Source: Paenibacillus sp. RUD330 (GTDB lineage Bacteria; Bacillota; Bacilli; Paenibacillales; Paenibacillaceae). From it: DNA of 64,000 bases. The notes under the pieces are model-generated. The model saw only the letters and a program-made list of their open reading frames with translations. It was not told the origin of the DNA and made no database searches. The position numbers and the translations under genes were made by a program. Shown piece after piece: positions 43,224 to 53,082 of the stretch. Every line of letters begins with the position of its first letter. Position 1 is the stretch's first letter. The DNA lies in the NCBI RefSeq assembly GCF_002243345.2, contig NZ_CP022655.2, positions 1,018,001 to 1,082,000 on the forward strand, written 5' to 3'.

Positions 43224-44855
43224 GTGAACATCGGAAAGAGGCAGGCGAAAGGGGCGCTGGCGCTCGCGCTGGCGGCAGCCATGCTGGCGGCATGCAGCAA
43301 CAACGGCGGCGGGGACAGCGCCGGTGCGGAAGGCTCAAGCGGAGGGGACGCGGGCATCGAAGCGGCCGGCTTCCCTATCGTCAAGGAGAAGATCGAGGTG
43401 TCCGGCTTCGCGGGCAAGTTTTTCGCCAACGTCGACTGGAGCCATCTCAAGCTGTGGCAGGAATACGAGAAGCAGACCAACATCCATATGAACTGGGAGA
43501 CCGTCCAGAAGGACGGCCTGAAGGAGAAGCGCAACCTGCTGCTTGCCGGCGGCAACTATCCGGAGGTGTTCTATGCCTCGTCCTTCAGCCGCTCCGAGGT
43601 GGTCAAGTACGGCGAGCAAGGCGTCTTCCTGCCGCTGAACGATCTCATCGACAAGTACGCGCCGAACTTCAAGGCGATCATGGACAAATACCCGAGCATC
43701 AAGCAGGGCATCACGATGCCCGACGGCAACATCTATTCGCTGCCGGTCATCTACGATCCCGACTTCCGCTCCGTCTTCTTCAATACGCCGTGGGTGCGGA
43801 CGGAATGGCTGAAGAAGCTCGGCCTTCAGGAGCCGCAGGATCTGGACCAGTTCAAGGCGATGCTGCAGGCGTTCAAGACGGGAGATCCGAACGGCAACGG
43901 CAAGCCGGATGAAATCGCCTGGGGCGGCACCGGAACGACCGGGCTGATGGGGTATCTCAAAGGCTCGTTCGGCCTGAACAACCGCGGCTCGGCCAATGCC
44001 TACGTCGACGAGGATCCCGCCGCCAAGGGCAAGATCCGCTTCGTGGCCGCCGCTCCCGAATACAAGAAGCTGCTGGAGTATGTGCACGGACTGTACGCAG
44101 ACGGCCTGATCGAGAAGGACATCGCCTCCGTCAAGGCCGAGGAGATCGATGCCAAGGGCACGTCCGGGCTGCTCGGCGTCGTTGACAACGTCGATCCCGT
44201 CGCCATCTACAACGACAACGGCTATGTCGGCCTGCCGGTGCTGAAGGGGCCGGACGGCGACCGGATGTACACCTATCTCGGAGCTCCGCTCGGCGGCATC
44301 GCGCAGTTCGTCCTGACGGACAAGGCGAAAAATCCGGAAGCGATGATCCGCTGGATGGACTACTTCTATGGCGACGAAGGCATCAAGAACTTCTTCATGG
44401 GCTGGAAGGACGACACGTACAAGGAGAACGCCGACGGCAGCGTGGAGTACGTCGACGACATCGCCAAAAACAAGGACGGCCTCAGCCTCGATCAGGCGGT
44501 CAGCCGTTATCTCATCTGGCCGGGCGGCCTTTATCCGGGTTATGTGAAGGAGAAGTATTTCAAGGGCGCCGAGGCGCTGCCGACTTCCGTGGCGAACTCC
44601 AAGAAAGCCGATCCTTACGTGCTCAAGCCGGACGCCGTCTGGCCGGGCTTCAGCTTCACGGCGGAGGAGCAGGAGGTGCTCTCCACGGTCGGCACGGACA
44701 TCCAGACCTACGTGGACGAGATGAGGGATAAATTCATCGTCGGAGACGCCAAGCTCAGCGACTGGGACTCCTATGTCTCCACGCTGGACAGCATGGGCCT
44801 CAAGCAATATGTCGAGATCTACCAGGCGGCGCTGGACCGCAACAACAAGAACTGA
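43224..44855 (+). CDS. extracellular solute-binding lipoprotein (LplA-like)
   Basis: A 543-aa protein with GTG start (GGGAGG 8 bp upstream). The lipoprotein signal ends in LAACSNN (lipobox). The mature domain is a large family 1 binding protein: LWQEYEKQTNIHMNW, KRNLLLAGGNYPEVFYAS, PDGNIYSLPVIYD and GDPNGNGKPDEIAWGG, the last being the Ca-binding-like DxNxNGKxDE motif of these proteins. Length fits the 500-560 aa LplA class used for complex oligosaccharides. It is third in the operon, whereas many such operons place it first. Confidence 0.92.
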   Translation: MNIGKRQAKGALALALAAAMLAACSNNGGGDSAGAEGSSGGDAGIEAAGFPIVKEKIEVSGFAGKFFANVDWSHLKLWQEYEKQTNIHMNWETVQKDGLKEKRNLLLAGGNYPEVFYASSFSRSEVVKYGEQGVFLPLNDLIDKYAPNFKAIMDKYPSIKQGITMPDGNIYSLPVIYDPDFRSVFFNTPWVRTEWLKKLGLQEPQDLDQFKAMLQAFKTGDPNGNGKPDEIAWGGTGTTGLMGYLKGSFGLNNRGSANAYVDEDPAAKGKIRFVAAAPEYKKLLEYVHGLYADGLIEKDIASVKAEEIDAKGTSGLLGVVDNVDPVAIYNDNGYVGLPVLKGPDGDRMYTYLGAPLGGIAQFVLTDKAKNPEAMIRWMDYFYGDEGIKNFFMGWKDDTYKENADGSVEYVDDIAKNKDGLSLDQAVSRYLIWPGGLYPGYVKEKYFKGAEALPTSVANSKKADPYVLKPDAVWPGFSFTAEEQEVLSTVGTDIQTYVDEMRDKFIVGDAKLSDWDSYVSTLDSMGLKQYVEIYQAALDRNNKN

Positions 44856-44871
44856 GAAAAGAGGTACAATC

Positions 44872-46152
44872 ATGCCCCCACTTACAGCAGTGCTGATCGG
44901 AGCCGGCGCGCGAGGCGCCGGCGGTTATGCCCCTTACGCGCTCGACTATCCCCATGAGCTGCGCCTGACCGCGGTGGCGGAAGCGGATCCGGTGCGTCTG
45001 GAGCGGACGGCGGAGAAGCATGGCGTCGCCGCGGAGGAGCGCTACCCGTCGTGGGAAGGTCTGCTGGCCGGGCCGAAGAAGGCGGATATCGCCATCATCT
45101 GCACCCAGGACCGGATGCATTACGAGCCGACGATGAGGGCTCTGGCCGCCGGCTACCATGTGCTGCTGGAGAAGCCGATGTCTCCGGATCCGCGGGAGTG
45201 CCTCGACATGGAGCAGGCGGCCAGGGATCACGGCCGGCTGCTGAGCATCTGCCATGTGCTGCGCTACACCCCGTTCTGGTCGACGATCAAGGAGATCATC
45301 GCCTCGGGCGACATCGGCGAGGTCGCCTCCATCCAGCTCAACGAGAACGTAGGCTACTGGCATATCGCCCACAGCTTCGTGCGGGGCAACTGGAACAATT
45401 CCGACAAGGCGAGCCCGATGATCCTGGCCAAATCGTGCCATGACATGGACGTGCTCAGCTGGCTCATGGACAAGAGCTGCGTCAGCGTCAGCTCCTTCGG
45501 CTCGCTCATGCATTTCCGCGAGGAGCAGGCTCCCGCCGGATCCGCTGCCCGCTGCCTCGACTGCGCGGTCGAGCCGGACTGTCCGTATTCCGCGCCGCGC
45601 TTCTACCTCAGCAAGCCCTACAAGGGCTGGGCAGGGCATTTCTCGCCGAACCTGGAGCGGGAGACGATTCTCGAAGGGCTGCGCACGACCGATTACGGCC
45701 GCTGCGTCTACCGCAGCGACAACAACGTCGTCGACCATCAGGTCGTAGCGATGGAGTTCGAGGGCGGAGCGACGGCGATGTTCAGCATGAGCGGCTTCAC
45801 CTATGAGCAGGAGAGGCGCATCCAGATCATGGGCACACGCGGCGAGATCCGCGGCGAGGAGGACAAGATCACCGTCTATGATTTCCTGACGCACCGCAAA
45901 AATGAAATTACGATTCCCGAGCAATGGACCGGCCATGGAGGGGGAGACAGCGGCATCGTCCGCAGCTTCCTGCAGGAGGTCCGTTCCTACAACGGCCAGG
46001 AAGGCCTCACCTCCGCAGCCGCTTCCGTGCGCAGCCATCTGATGGCGTTCGCGGCGGAGAAGTCCCGGCTCTCCGGCGGGGCGCCTGTGCGGCTGGCGGA
46101 TTATGCCGAGGAGATTCTGGCTGCGGGACAGACCGGAGGCATGAACGCCTGA
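44872..46152 (+). CDS. Gfo/Idh/MocA family oxidoreductase
   Basis: A 426-aa NAD(P)-dependent enzyme. The N-terminal Rossmann fold starts LTAVLIGAGARGAGGYA; the family motif EKPM is in HVLLEKPMSPDP. The C-terminal domain carries a four-cysteine stretch (CLDCAVEPDCPYSAP) and KSCHDMDVLSWL, where the His is the usual catalytic residue. GAGGT lies 6 bp before ATG 44872. As the last gene of the importer operon it probably oxidises or epimerises the imported sugar, or acts as a glycosidase-like dehydrogenase. The substrate is unknown. Confidence 0.9.
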   Translation: MPPLTAVLIGAGARGAGGYAPYALDYPHELRLTAVAEADPVRLERTAEKHGVAAEERYPSWEGLLAGPKKADIAIICTQDRMHYEPTMRALAAGYHVLLEKPMSPDPRECLDMEQAARDHGRLLSICHVLRYTPFWSTIKEIIASGDIGEVASIQLNENVGYWHIAHSFVRGNWNNSDKASPMILAKSCHDMDVLSWLMDKSCVSVSSFGSLMHFREEQAPAGSAARCLDCAVEPDCPYSAPRFYLSKPYKGWAGHFSPNLERETILEGLRTTDYGRCVYRSDNNVVDHQVVAMEFEGGATAMFSMSGFTYEQERRIQIMGTRGEIRGEEDKITVYDFLTHRKNEITIPEQWTGHGGGDSGIVRSFLQEVRSYNGQEGLTSAAASVRSHLMAFAAEKSRLSGGAPVRLADYAEEILAAGQTGGMNA

Positions 46153-46310
46153 CGCCCGGCCGGCTGCAAGCGGAGTTCGCCGTAAGCGCGGCTCGGCGCG
46201 CAGCGGCCATGAGCCGGCGCAGCATCGGCAGCTCGGACTTCGAGGCGCGGCTTCGGCTCGCGGCTGAGCCGGTCACGGTTCGGCGGATTCAAGCTTCCAT
46301 TCAAAAGCAA

Positions 46311-46347
46311 GACCGAAAAGGAGCCCGGCGCGGGCTCCTTTTCGGTC
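46311..46347. terminator. strong bidirectional terminator
   Basis: A 16-bp perfect stem (46311-46326 with 46332-46347) around a 5-nt loop lies between the convergent Gfo/Idh gene and the DUF11 gene. Confidence 0.8.
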
Positions 46348-46366
46348 GTTATGCGGCTCGGCAGGA

Positions 46367-49300
46367 TTATTCCTCGTGCTCCTCGATCGTCACCGATACC
46401 GGGTTCGAAGCGCCGTTGCGCGGCACGATATCGCCGCTCGGCAGCAAGAGGCCGTAGCTGAACGAGGCCGTATTCACGACGACCGGATTGAGCGGCGCGA
46501 AGTCCGCGTTCGCAAGGAAGCGGATGACCGACGATCCTTGAGCAGGCACCGTGCCGATCGACAGGCGGCTCAGGTTCGACGTGCCCGGCAGCGGCGTGCC
46601 GTTCAGGCTGAGGCTTCCCGGAACGAAGGACAATCCGCTTGGAAGCGCATCGGTCAGGACGACGTTCTGGATCGGAGCGGTGTTCGGGTTCGATACGGTC
46701 AAGTAGAAGGCGACGGCGTTGCCGGCCGCCACGCTGCTTGCGCTGACCGATTTGGCCAATGTCGCCAGGGCGAGCACCGGCACGAAGACCGGATTCGTTT
46801 TCTGGTTGAGCGTGAACGACCGGCCGTTCGGAAAGGTGAAGCTGAAGACGAGATTGCCTTGATTCATCAGCTGCCCCGTAGGCGGATAGGAAACGACCTT
46901 GAGCTTGAAGGTGATGAAAGCCGTCGAATTCGCCTCGACCGTGCCGATGAAGGCGCCGGTAAGCATGTTTTCGCCCGGAACGGGGAACCCGTTCAGCGTC
47001 AGGCTGTTCTCCACGAACACCGAGCCTGGCGGCAGCAGATCGAACCAGGTCAACTCGGCATTGAAGCTGCCGGTATTGGTGACGACGGTCTGATAGTGCA
47101 CCTCGTCGCCGACGAAGACATAGGGCTCGGCTGCGCTCTTGACGGCGGTGATGACCGGCTGGGCGATCGTCACGGTCGCGATGTTGGACTGCGAGATGCG
47201 GGCCGTTCCTCCGAGGATGAAGGCGGCCGTGGCGAAATCGTTGACGTTGTAGCCCGGCTCCGGCAAGGAGACGATTTCTTCCTGGAAGGTGACGATGACG
47301 GCCTGGCCCGGCGCCAGCGTCCCGATGCTGACGCCGGTATTGATGTTGCCGGCTGAAGGAGCGCCGCCGACAGTGACGCTGCCCGGCACGAACACCGAGC
47401 CGGGAGTGGAATTGTCCGAGACGATGACATCGGTAGCGGGAAACGCGGATACGCTGCTGACGGTCAGGGTGAAGGTGACGATGTCTCCGACGATGCCGAA
47501 CGTCTCCGACCCCGACTTCGTGATCGCCACGTCGCCGTCGTTCTCGACGATCTGCACGACGTTGGATGGCGCCGAGCCGCTGCCCGTAGACCCGGAAGGG
47601 GATTGGAACGTGAACGCTGCCGCAGCCTGATTGTCGTAAACGCCTGTCGGCGGGCTGGCGGTGAGCGCGACATCGTACGACACGACGACGGACTCGCCCG
47701 GAGCGATGCTGCCGATGACGATGCCCGTCAGCGGGCTTGCTGCCGGGACCGGGATGCCGTTCACAAAGACCGAGCCCGCTACGAAGGTGCTGTACGGGTT
47801 GAGAGGATCCGTTATGGTCGTCACGGCGGCGACATTGCCGCTGTTCGTCACGGTGACGGAGTAGTTGACGATCTGCCCGACTGCGCCGCCGAACGTATTG
47901 GCTCTCTTGACCGGTACGATGACAGGCTGCAGCACGGTGACGTCGACCGGATTGGACGGCGTGATGAACGGTCCTCCGAGGAAGTCATACTCCAGCGAAG
48001 CCGTATTGGTCAGCACGGGAGGCGTCGGCACGGCCGTAATGGCCAGGTCGAAGGTGACGGTCGCCGAAGCCCCGACGGCCAGCGTCCCGACCGCGATGCC
48101 GGCAAGCGGATCGGCTGCCGGCTGCGGCACGCCGTTCACCGCCGCGCTGCCTGCGACGAAGGCGTAGCCTGCGGGTACCGAGTCGGTCAGCACGGCGTTC
48201 AGGATGCCGGCAATGCTGTTGTTGGTGGAGACGACGGTGAAGGCGATGACGTCGCCGACGATGCCGCTCGCCGCGCCGGCGCTTTTGACGACAGTCACAT
48301 TGGGTGTGTCCATGGGACTGACGACCGGTATGGTGACGATGTTGGAGGGGGAAGATCCGGTCAGCATGCGACCATCCGGCGGCATGTAGGTGAAGGATGC
48401 CGTCGATTGATTGACGAGATTGTTTCCTGGAGGCGCGGAGACGACGAGCACCTGGAAGGTGATCGTGGCGGTGGCGCCGGCATCCAATGGGCCTATAGGT
48501 ATTCCCGTTGTCGGACTGACTCCCGGCACGGCAACGCCGTTGACCGTGACGCTGTTGGGAATGAATGTAGTACCGGCTGGAGTCGGATCGGCAATGGTGA
48601 CGTTGGCGCTGATGTTCCCTGTGTTGCTGGCAATCAACGCATACGTCACCGGGTTGCCGATGAAGGCGACCGTCGGTTCTCCGCTCTTCACGAGGCCGAT
48701 GACAGGAGAAAATACAGGGATGTGGACGATGTTGGACGGAACGGAGGTCGAGATGACCGGCGAATCGGGAGTCGGCTGGTACGTATATGCGACGTTCCCC
48801 TGGTCGTCGATCGTTCCTCCGAACGGAACAGCCGTCACTTGATAGCGGAAGGTGATGACGGCCGTGGCGCCCGGCGCCAGCAATCCGACCGTGACGCCGG
48901 TTTCCGGCGTCGCGCCGGGTACGGGCACGCCGTTCAGCGTGACGCTGTTCGGGATGAAGGCGACACTCGTTTCGTCGATCGTATCGAATACCTGCACGTT
49001 GCCGGCATTGACCACGCCTGTATTCTGCACGGTCAGCGCGTACGTGACGATATCGCCGATGACGGCGTCCGCCGCCGGAGTGGACTTGACGATCGTGACG
49101 AGCGGCGGGGTGATGTCGATCTGCAGGCCGATGGAGTCGACGAGGTAGCCGTCGCCGCTCGTGGTCAGGTTGAATACGGCCGAGGTCTGCGCATTGAGCA
49201 GCGTGCCGGCCACGCTGATATTGGTGACATCGTAGCCTTGCCTGCCGGCTACGATATTGGTGCCGGGGGTTCCGTTGATCTGATTGCGGGTGCCGAAGGT

Positions 49301-50152
49301 GCCGGTCGTGTCGAGGAGGCCGGCATCTCCGTTGATCTGGGATGCGAAGAAGTTGGCCGCGAAGTTGTTCGGACCGGACAGGGTCGTCAGCGCAGCGGCG
49401 GTAGGGCCGAATTGGGCCATGTCCCCGGTCTTGTTGGCGTCGCCTTCCTGGGCGCTGAGCTGCGCGCGGCCGTCCAGTGCGCCTTGGAACGGCGTGGCGA
49501 ATCCGGTGATGACCGTGCTGACGGGACCGGACGCAGCCTGGATCACGGCGGCCCCGACGCGGATGGACAAGTTCCTCAGCGGCTCGGACGCGTTGGCGTA
49601 GGCGACGGCAAGCGTCCACATGGCGTGGTTGGAGGTCGGATCGGGAACGACGATCGTGCCGACGATCCCTCCGGCGGTATAATTGCCCGCGCCGGCCGTC
49701 TGCACGATGCCCGTGACATCCGCCGAACGCACGTAGGCGTATGCGGGAGGGTAGGGCGGCGAATTGGAGAGCAGCACATCGAAGCGGGTCGCCGGGTCCG
49801 GCGTGATGCTGAACAGCCCCGACGGCGTGGTCAGGCTGACCGGATTGTCGATGAACGCGCTGAGGTCGACGCCGTTGTTGATGTACGTGCCGCCCCATAC
49901 GAGCTCCGCGTACAGGATGCTGCTGCCGGCCGGAAGCAGCAGAATCGCCGTGGAGTTGTTCAGCGCGTAATTTCCCGTCGTGCCGGGAGGGTACAGGCCG
50001 AACGTCTGGCTCGTGTCGGCCGTGACGAAGGCGCCGATGCTGTCTACGGTGCCGGGCACCGCGACCGTATCGGAACGGCTGAGGCCCAGGGTGTTGCCTG
50101 TATACGTGATGGCGCCGTTGTTGTTCAGCAAAAACCGGTTGACAAAAGGCAT
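46367..50152 (-). CDS. DUF11-repeat surface-type protein
   Basis: A 1261-aa protein without visible signal peptide, TM helix or wall anchor. Residues 1-~345 form a unique beta-rich head (MPFVNRFLLNNNGAITYTGN, YAELVWGGTYINNG). Seven DUF11-type beta-sandwich repeats of ~125 aa follow, each opening with a VTIVKS/VIGLVKS/LATLAKS-like strand and a VGDxVTYxLTVxNTG core. Its frame keeps normal GC-rich third positions while an antisense ORF does not. In Bacilli such proteins occur on spores or in surface layers; lack of a signal peptide fits mother-cell assembly onto the spore. That role is inference. Confidence 0.88.
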   Translation of the reverse strand: MPFVNRFLLNNNGAITYTGNTLGLSRSDTVAVPGTVDSIGAFVTADTSQTFGLYPPGTTGNYALNNSTAILLLPAGSSILYAELVWGGTYINNGVDLSAFIDNPVSLTTPSGLFSITPDPATRFDVLLSNSPPYPPAYAYVRSADVTGIVQTAGAGNYTAGGIVGTIVVPDPTSNHAMWTLAVAYANASEPLRNLSIRVGAAVIQAASGPVSTVITGFATPFQGALDGRAQLSAQEGDANKTGDMAQFGPTAAALTTLSGPNNFAANFFASQINGDAGLLDTTGTFGTRNQINGTPGTNIVAGRQGYDVTNISVAGTLLNAQTSAVFNLTTSGDGYLVDSIGLQIDITPPLVTIVKSTPAADAVIGDIVTYALTVQNTGVVNAGNVQVFDTIDETSVAFIPNSVTLNGVPVPGATPETGVTVGLLAPGATAVITFRYQVTAVPFGGTIDDQGNVAYTYQPTPDSPVISTSVPSNIVHIPVFSPVIGLVKSGEPTVAFIGNPVTYALIASNTGNISANVTIADPTPAGTTFIPNSVTVNGVAVPGVSPTTGIPIGPLDAGATATITFQVLVVSAPPGNNLVNQSTASFTYMPPDGRMLTGSSPSNIVTIPVVSPMDTPNVTVVKSAGAASGIVGDVIAFTVVSTNNSIAGILNAVLTDSVPAGYAFVAGSAAVNGVPQPAADPLAGIAVGTLAVGASATVTFDLAITAVPTPPVLTNTASLEYDFLGGPFITPSNPVDVTVLQPVIVPVKRANTFGGAVGQIVNYSVTVTNSGNVAAVTTITDPLNPYSTFVAGSVFVNGIPVPAASPLTGIVIGSIAPGESVVVSYDVALTASPPTGVYDNQAAAAFTFQSPSGSTGSGSAPSNVVQIVENDGDVAITKSGSETFGIVGDIVTFTLTVSSVSAFPATDVIVSDNSTPGSVFVPGSVTVGGAPSAGNINTGVSIGTLAPGQAVIVTFQEEIVSLPEPGYNVNDFATAAFILGGTARISQSNIATVTIAQPVITAVKSAAEPYVFVGDEVHYQTVVTNTGSFNAELTWFDLLPPGSVFVENSLTLNGFPVPGENMLTGAFIGTVEANSTAFITFKLKVVSYPPTGQLMNQGNLVFSFTFPNGRSFTLNQKTNPVFVPVLALATLAKSVSASSVAAGNAVAFYLTVSNPNTAPIQNVVLTDALPSGLSFVPGSLSLNGTPLPGTSNLSRLSIGTVPAQGSSVIRFLANADFAPLNPVVVNTASFSYGLLLPSGDIVPRNGASNPVSVTIEEHEE

Positions 50153-50403
50153 GGTCGATCATCCCCGCTTCCGCATGCTGATAGGTCGATTTAACCTGTA
50201 TGCGGGCGAAAGCTGAAACATACATGGACATGGCGCGAAGCCGAGCGGGGAGGAGCGGCAAGTAGAGGGAATAATCGGGAGCGGATTCCGTCAAGCCATG
50301 GAGCCCGCACACCCCGCTTTCTTGCTTATGTATGAAAATCAGAATGAGAGACTAAGGATTATCTGTGGCTTGCAGCGCAAATAAGATGGCCGAGCAACAA
50401 AAT

Positions 50404-50421
50404 TCCCGGCGGGAAGCCGGG
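50404..50421 (-). terminator. possible terminator of the small hydrophobic gene
   Basis: CCCGGC/GCCGGG with a 5-nt loop; on the reverse strand AATTTTGTTG follows. From here to 50153 no gene is seen; this stretch should hold the DUF11 promoter. Confidence 0.45.
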
Positions 50422-50441
50422 CCGGGACATGAGGATGCCGC

Positions 50442-50819
50442 CTACATCAAGATTGGCGTCAGAGCCGGTATGACGGTCATTTTCGTCTGCGGGTAGCCTT
50501 GTTCCTCGACTAGGTTCCCGAATTCATCGATGCCGAATGTCGAGAAGATGACGTTCGCCAAGGCCGTATTGTTGACCAGCTGCACCTCGTAGGCGATGTT
50601 TCCGCTGACATTGAAGCTCCGGATGTCGGCGCTGTAGGCAGGCACGACATAACCCGTCACATAGATCGGCGTCAAGACCAGAGTGGTCGATGGTACGACA
50701 AAAATCTGCACCACGACCGAAGCTGGGGCCGCCGTTTCGTTGCGGCTGCTTACCACAATGTTTGTCGCCGCCGTTCCCGTCGCCCTCGTATTCGTAACAA
50801 TACCCGTCGTCAAAGCCAT
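50442..50819 (-). CDS. small Thr/Val-rich hypothetical protein
   Basis: A 125-aa protein, beta-rich (VVVQIFVVPSTTLVLTPIYVTGYVVPAY, IAYEVQLVNNTALANVIFSTFG) with a Thr/Ala-rich start (MALTTGIVTNTRATGTAATN). There is no signal peptide. GGGTGATGC-type SD upstream is weak. It lies between the DUF11 gene (same strand) and a divergent Asp-box gene. All three look like structural surface proteins. Family not recognised. Confidence 0.75.
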   Translation of the reverse strand: MALTTGIVTNTRATGTAATNIVVSSRNETAAPASVVVQIFVVPSTTLVLTPIYVTGYVVPAYSADIRSFNVSGNIAYEVQLVNNTALANVIFSTFGIDEFGNLVEEQGYPQTKMTVIPALTPILM

Positions 50820-51027
50820 TCGGCATCACCCTTTCATTGGTTTCTATCAATCTATGAAAGCAGGCGATGAAATGCTTGGGTTCGTAGTAGCAAAGGGCTC
50901 GCAATAAGGATTTACAGAAAAAAATCTATAAAAAGTTATGGCAGGGGGCAGTTAAACCAATCCGGTAATGAAGCCGGAGCATACGGTAGAAACATGGATG
51001 CTTAAATTTGTGAAAGGAGAGTACGAG

Positions 51028-52275
51028 TTGGCCAATTTCAATTTCCAGGTCACTCCGAGCGGCGGCAATCCCGCGTTCGAGCCTGCGATCGCCGTCAATC
51101 TGCTGAATCCATCCATCATGGTGGCGGTCGCCACGGATACGAGCTCCGGAGTGCCGCAGACCGGCTTGTATGTATCCCAGGACGGAGGCGCCAACTGGAC
51201 CGACAGCCTGCTCCCGCTCCCGGCCGGCTTCGCAGGCGCGGAGGCGGCTGTAGTCGCTTATGCTTTCCCGAACACGTTTTATGTGACGGCGCATGTATTT
51301 CCCGGCAACAGCGACGGCACCTGCGTCATCTATACGTCCACGAATAACGGAGCGACCTTCAGCGCTCCTGTCGTCGTCGGCCCGGGATACGGCACCTACA
51401 TCAACAACGACGAGACCAATGTGCTGGCAGACAACGGGCAGGCAAGTCCCTTCCTCGGCAATGTCTACGTCTCATACAATCACCAGTTCAATGTCGCGAA
51501 CAACAGCAACTCCGTCGCCTTCCTCAATCGCTCTACCGACGGAGGCGCGACCTGGGACCAGCCGACGCTGCTGTCCAGCACGACGACCCAGATCGAGCGC
51601 CCGGATATGGCGATCGATCTGGTGGGCAACTTGTATGCCTGCTGGATTACCGTCATTGCTCCCGCGAATTTCTTCGTCCGGACTTCGCTGGACGGAGGGG
51701 CGACGTTCGGCAGTCCCGTGCTGATCAGCGCTGTCTCTCTCGTTCCGACGGTGCTGCCGGTTCCGGGCTACGCCTTCCGAGTGCTCACATTCGCCAATAT
51801 ATCCGCGGACCGGTCCAACGGTCCTTATTCGGGAAGCATTTATGCTGTCTGGCAGGATTACCGGCAAGGCTACTCCGATATTTTCATGAGCATATCCAAG
51901 AATCTGGGCCTCAACTGGTCCGCTCCGGTCAGCATCACGGGGGCGCCGGCGGGGTCGCAGAATTTCTTTCCTGCCATCGATGTCGATCCTCTGACGGGGG
52001 GCTTGAATATCATTTACTACAGCAATCAGGTGGACGGATTCGACCTGGACGTCTTCGTGGCCCGCTCGGTCAATGGCGGCCAGAGCTTTACGAATACGCG
52101 GATTACCGATGTCTCCTTCAATCCCAACGGCACGAGTCCGACGCCGGTGACGCTGATCGGGGATTACATCGATATCGCGAGCGTTCCTCCCGGTGGATAC
52201 ATCGGCATTTGGACAAATACGAGCAATTCCCAATATATCGTAGCGGGATATTCCAATATCGTCATCACTCCTTAG
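51028..52275 (+). CDS. Asp-box (BNR) beta-propeller protein, sialidase-like fold
   Basis: About 415 aa from a TTG at 51028 (AAAGGAGA 7 bp upstream; the ATG at 50968 has no SD). At least six Asp-box-like motifs are seen: SQDGGANWTD, STNNGATFS, STDGGATWDQ, SLDGGATFGS, SKNLGLNWSA, SVNGGQSFTN, spaced for a six-bladed propeller. The catalytic Arg triad and Tyr/Glu of true sialidases are not obvious, so enzymatic activity is doubtful. There is no signal peptide. It is divergent from the small hydrophobic gene. Confidence 0.82.
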   Translation: MANFNFQVTPSGGNPAFEPAIAVNLLNPSIMVAVATDTSSGVPQTGLYVSQDGGANWTDSLLPLPAGFAGAEAAVVAYAFPNTFYVTAHVFPGNSDGTCVIYTSTNNGATFSAPVVVGPGYGTYINNDETNVLADNGQASPFLGNVYVSYNHQFNVANNSNSVAFLNRSTDGGATWDQPTLLSSTTTQIERPDMAIDLVGNLYACWITVIAPANFFVRTSLDGGATFGSPVLISAVSLVPTVLPVPGYAFRVLTFANISADRSNGPYSGSIYAVWQDYRQGYSDIFMSISKNLGLNWSAPVSITGAPAGSQNFFPAIDVDPLTGGLNIIYYSNQVDGFDLDVFVARSVNGGQSFTNTRITDVSFNPNGTSPTPVTLIGDYIDIASVPPGGYIGIWTNTSNSQYIVAGYSNIVITP

Positions 52276-52293
52276 CGTTTGGGACGCAAACAA

Positions 52294-52318
52294 ACAGGGC
52301 TCCTGCCGGAAGCCCTGT
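52294..52318 (+). terminator. terminator after the Asp-box gene
   Basis: ACAGGGCT pairs with AGCCCTGT around a 9-nt loop, 19 bp after the stop. Confidence 0.55.
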
Positions 52319-52404
52319 CTGTATGTGCGAATTAATATTTGCTGCGGGAAGCTCCCCCGGTCAAAGGAAGCGTCGAGGCGAGCAGCCGCAGCGGCCGAGG
52401 CTGC

Positions 52405-52890
52405 TCATGGGGCTGCCGGAGCGATCAGGCCCTTCTCGATGAAGTTGGCGGATACCGGCTTGCGCCCGAGCTCCCGCGACCAGACCGACAGCTGGCCGAT
52501 ATGGTGGATTTCATGGGCGACGACATGCCTCATCACCTCGCCCCAAGACAGCAGCCTGACTCTGCCGTCCGGCAGGGCATTATGCAGCGGCTTGCGCTCC
52601 ATGGAATCGTCCCAATCGCCGATGAAGCCTTCGATATCCGCGCGGAAGCGGCGGTCGAGCTCGCGGACCCGGGCCAGCGTCGCATAGTTCCGGAAATCCT
52701 CCTCGAAGTCGGGCTTGCCCTGAAGCGTCTGCAGCCAGCTCCATTCCACATCCACGATGTGGAAGAGCGTCTTCAGGATGCCGCCGGCGCCTCCTGTGCG
52801 GACTTGCAGCAGCTCGTCCAGGGACAGTTCCCCGCACCACTCATACCACTGCTCTCTAACGATCCAATTGTAGCGGAACCAGGCTTGCAT
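52405..52890 (-). CDS. DinB-family putative metal-dependent protein
   Basis: A 161-aa four-helix bundle. Metal-type histidines occur at ILKTLFHIVDVEWSW and RHVVAHEIHHIGQLSVW, the standard DinB pattern. It begins MQAWFRYNWIVREQWYEWC. GGAGGT lies upstream of the ATG. It differs clearly from the other DinB protein in this window, so it is not a recent duplicate. Function unknown; bacillithiol-dependent transfer is one possibility. Confidence 0.9.
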   Translation of the reverse strand: MQAWFRYNWIVREQWYEWCGELSLDELLQVRTGGAGGILKTLFHIVDVEWSWLQTLQGKPDFEEDFRNYATLARVRELDRRFRADIEGFIGDWDDSMERKPLHNALPDGRVRLLSWGEVMRHVVAHEIHHIGQLSVWSRELGRKPVSANFIEKGLIAPAAP

Positions 52891-53082
52891 GGAAATGACC
52901 TCCTCGAATAGGCTTGTATCCTTCTACTCTATCATAGGAGAGCCGATTGCCGGCGGTAAGAAACGGGCGTAAAATAATCCTGAGCCGTCATGCACGCATG
53001 TTCAAGGGCTATGGCCAAGAACGGTTTTCCTGTGCGTGCAGGCTTCATTCTTGCCGTGGATATGGATGTAGGGGGAACTGGG

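Noticed and set aside
47603-50194. 863-codon plus-strand ORF across the DUF11 gene
   Set aside because: Arg/Asp-rich shadow reading of a repetitive gene; the opposite frame shows seven DUF11 repeats.
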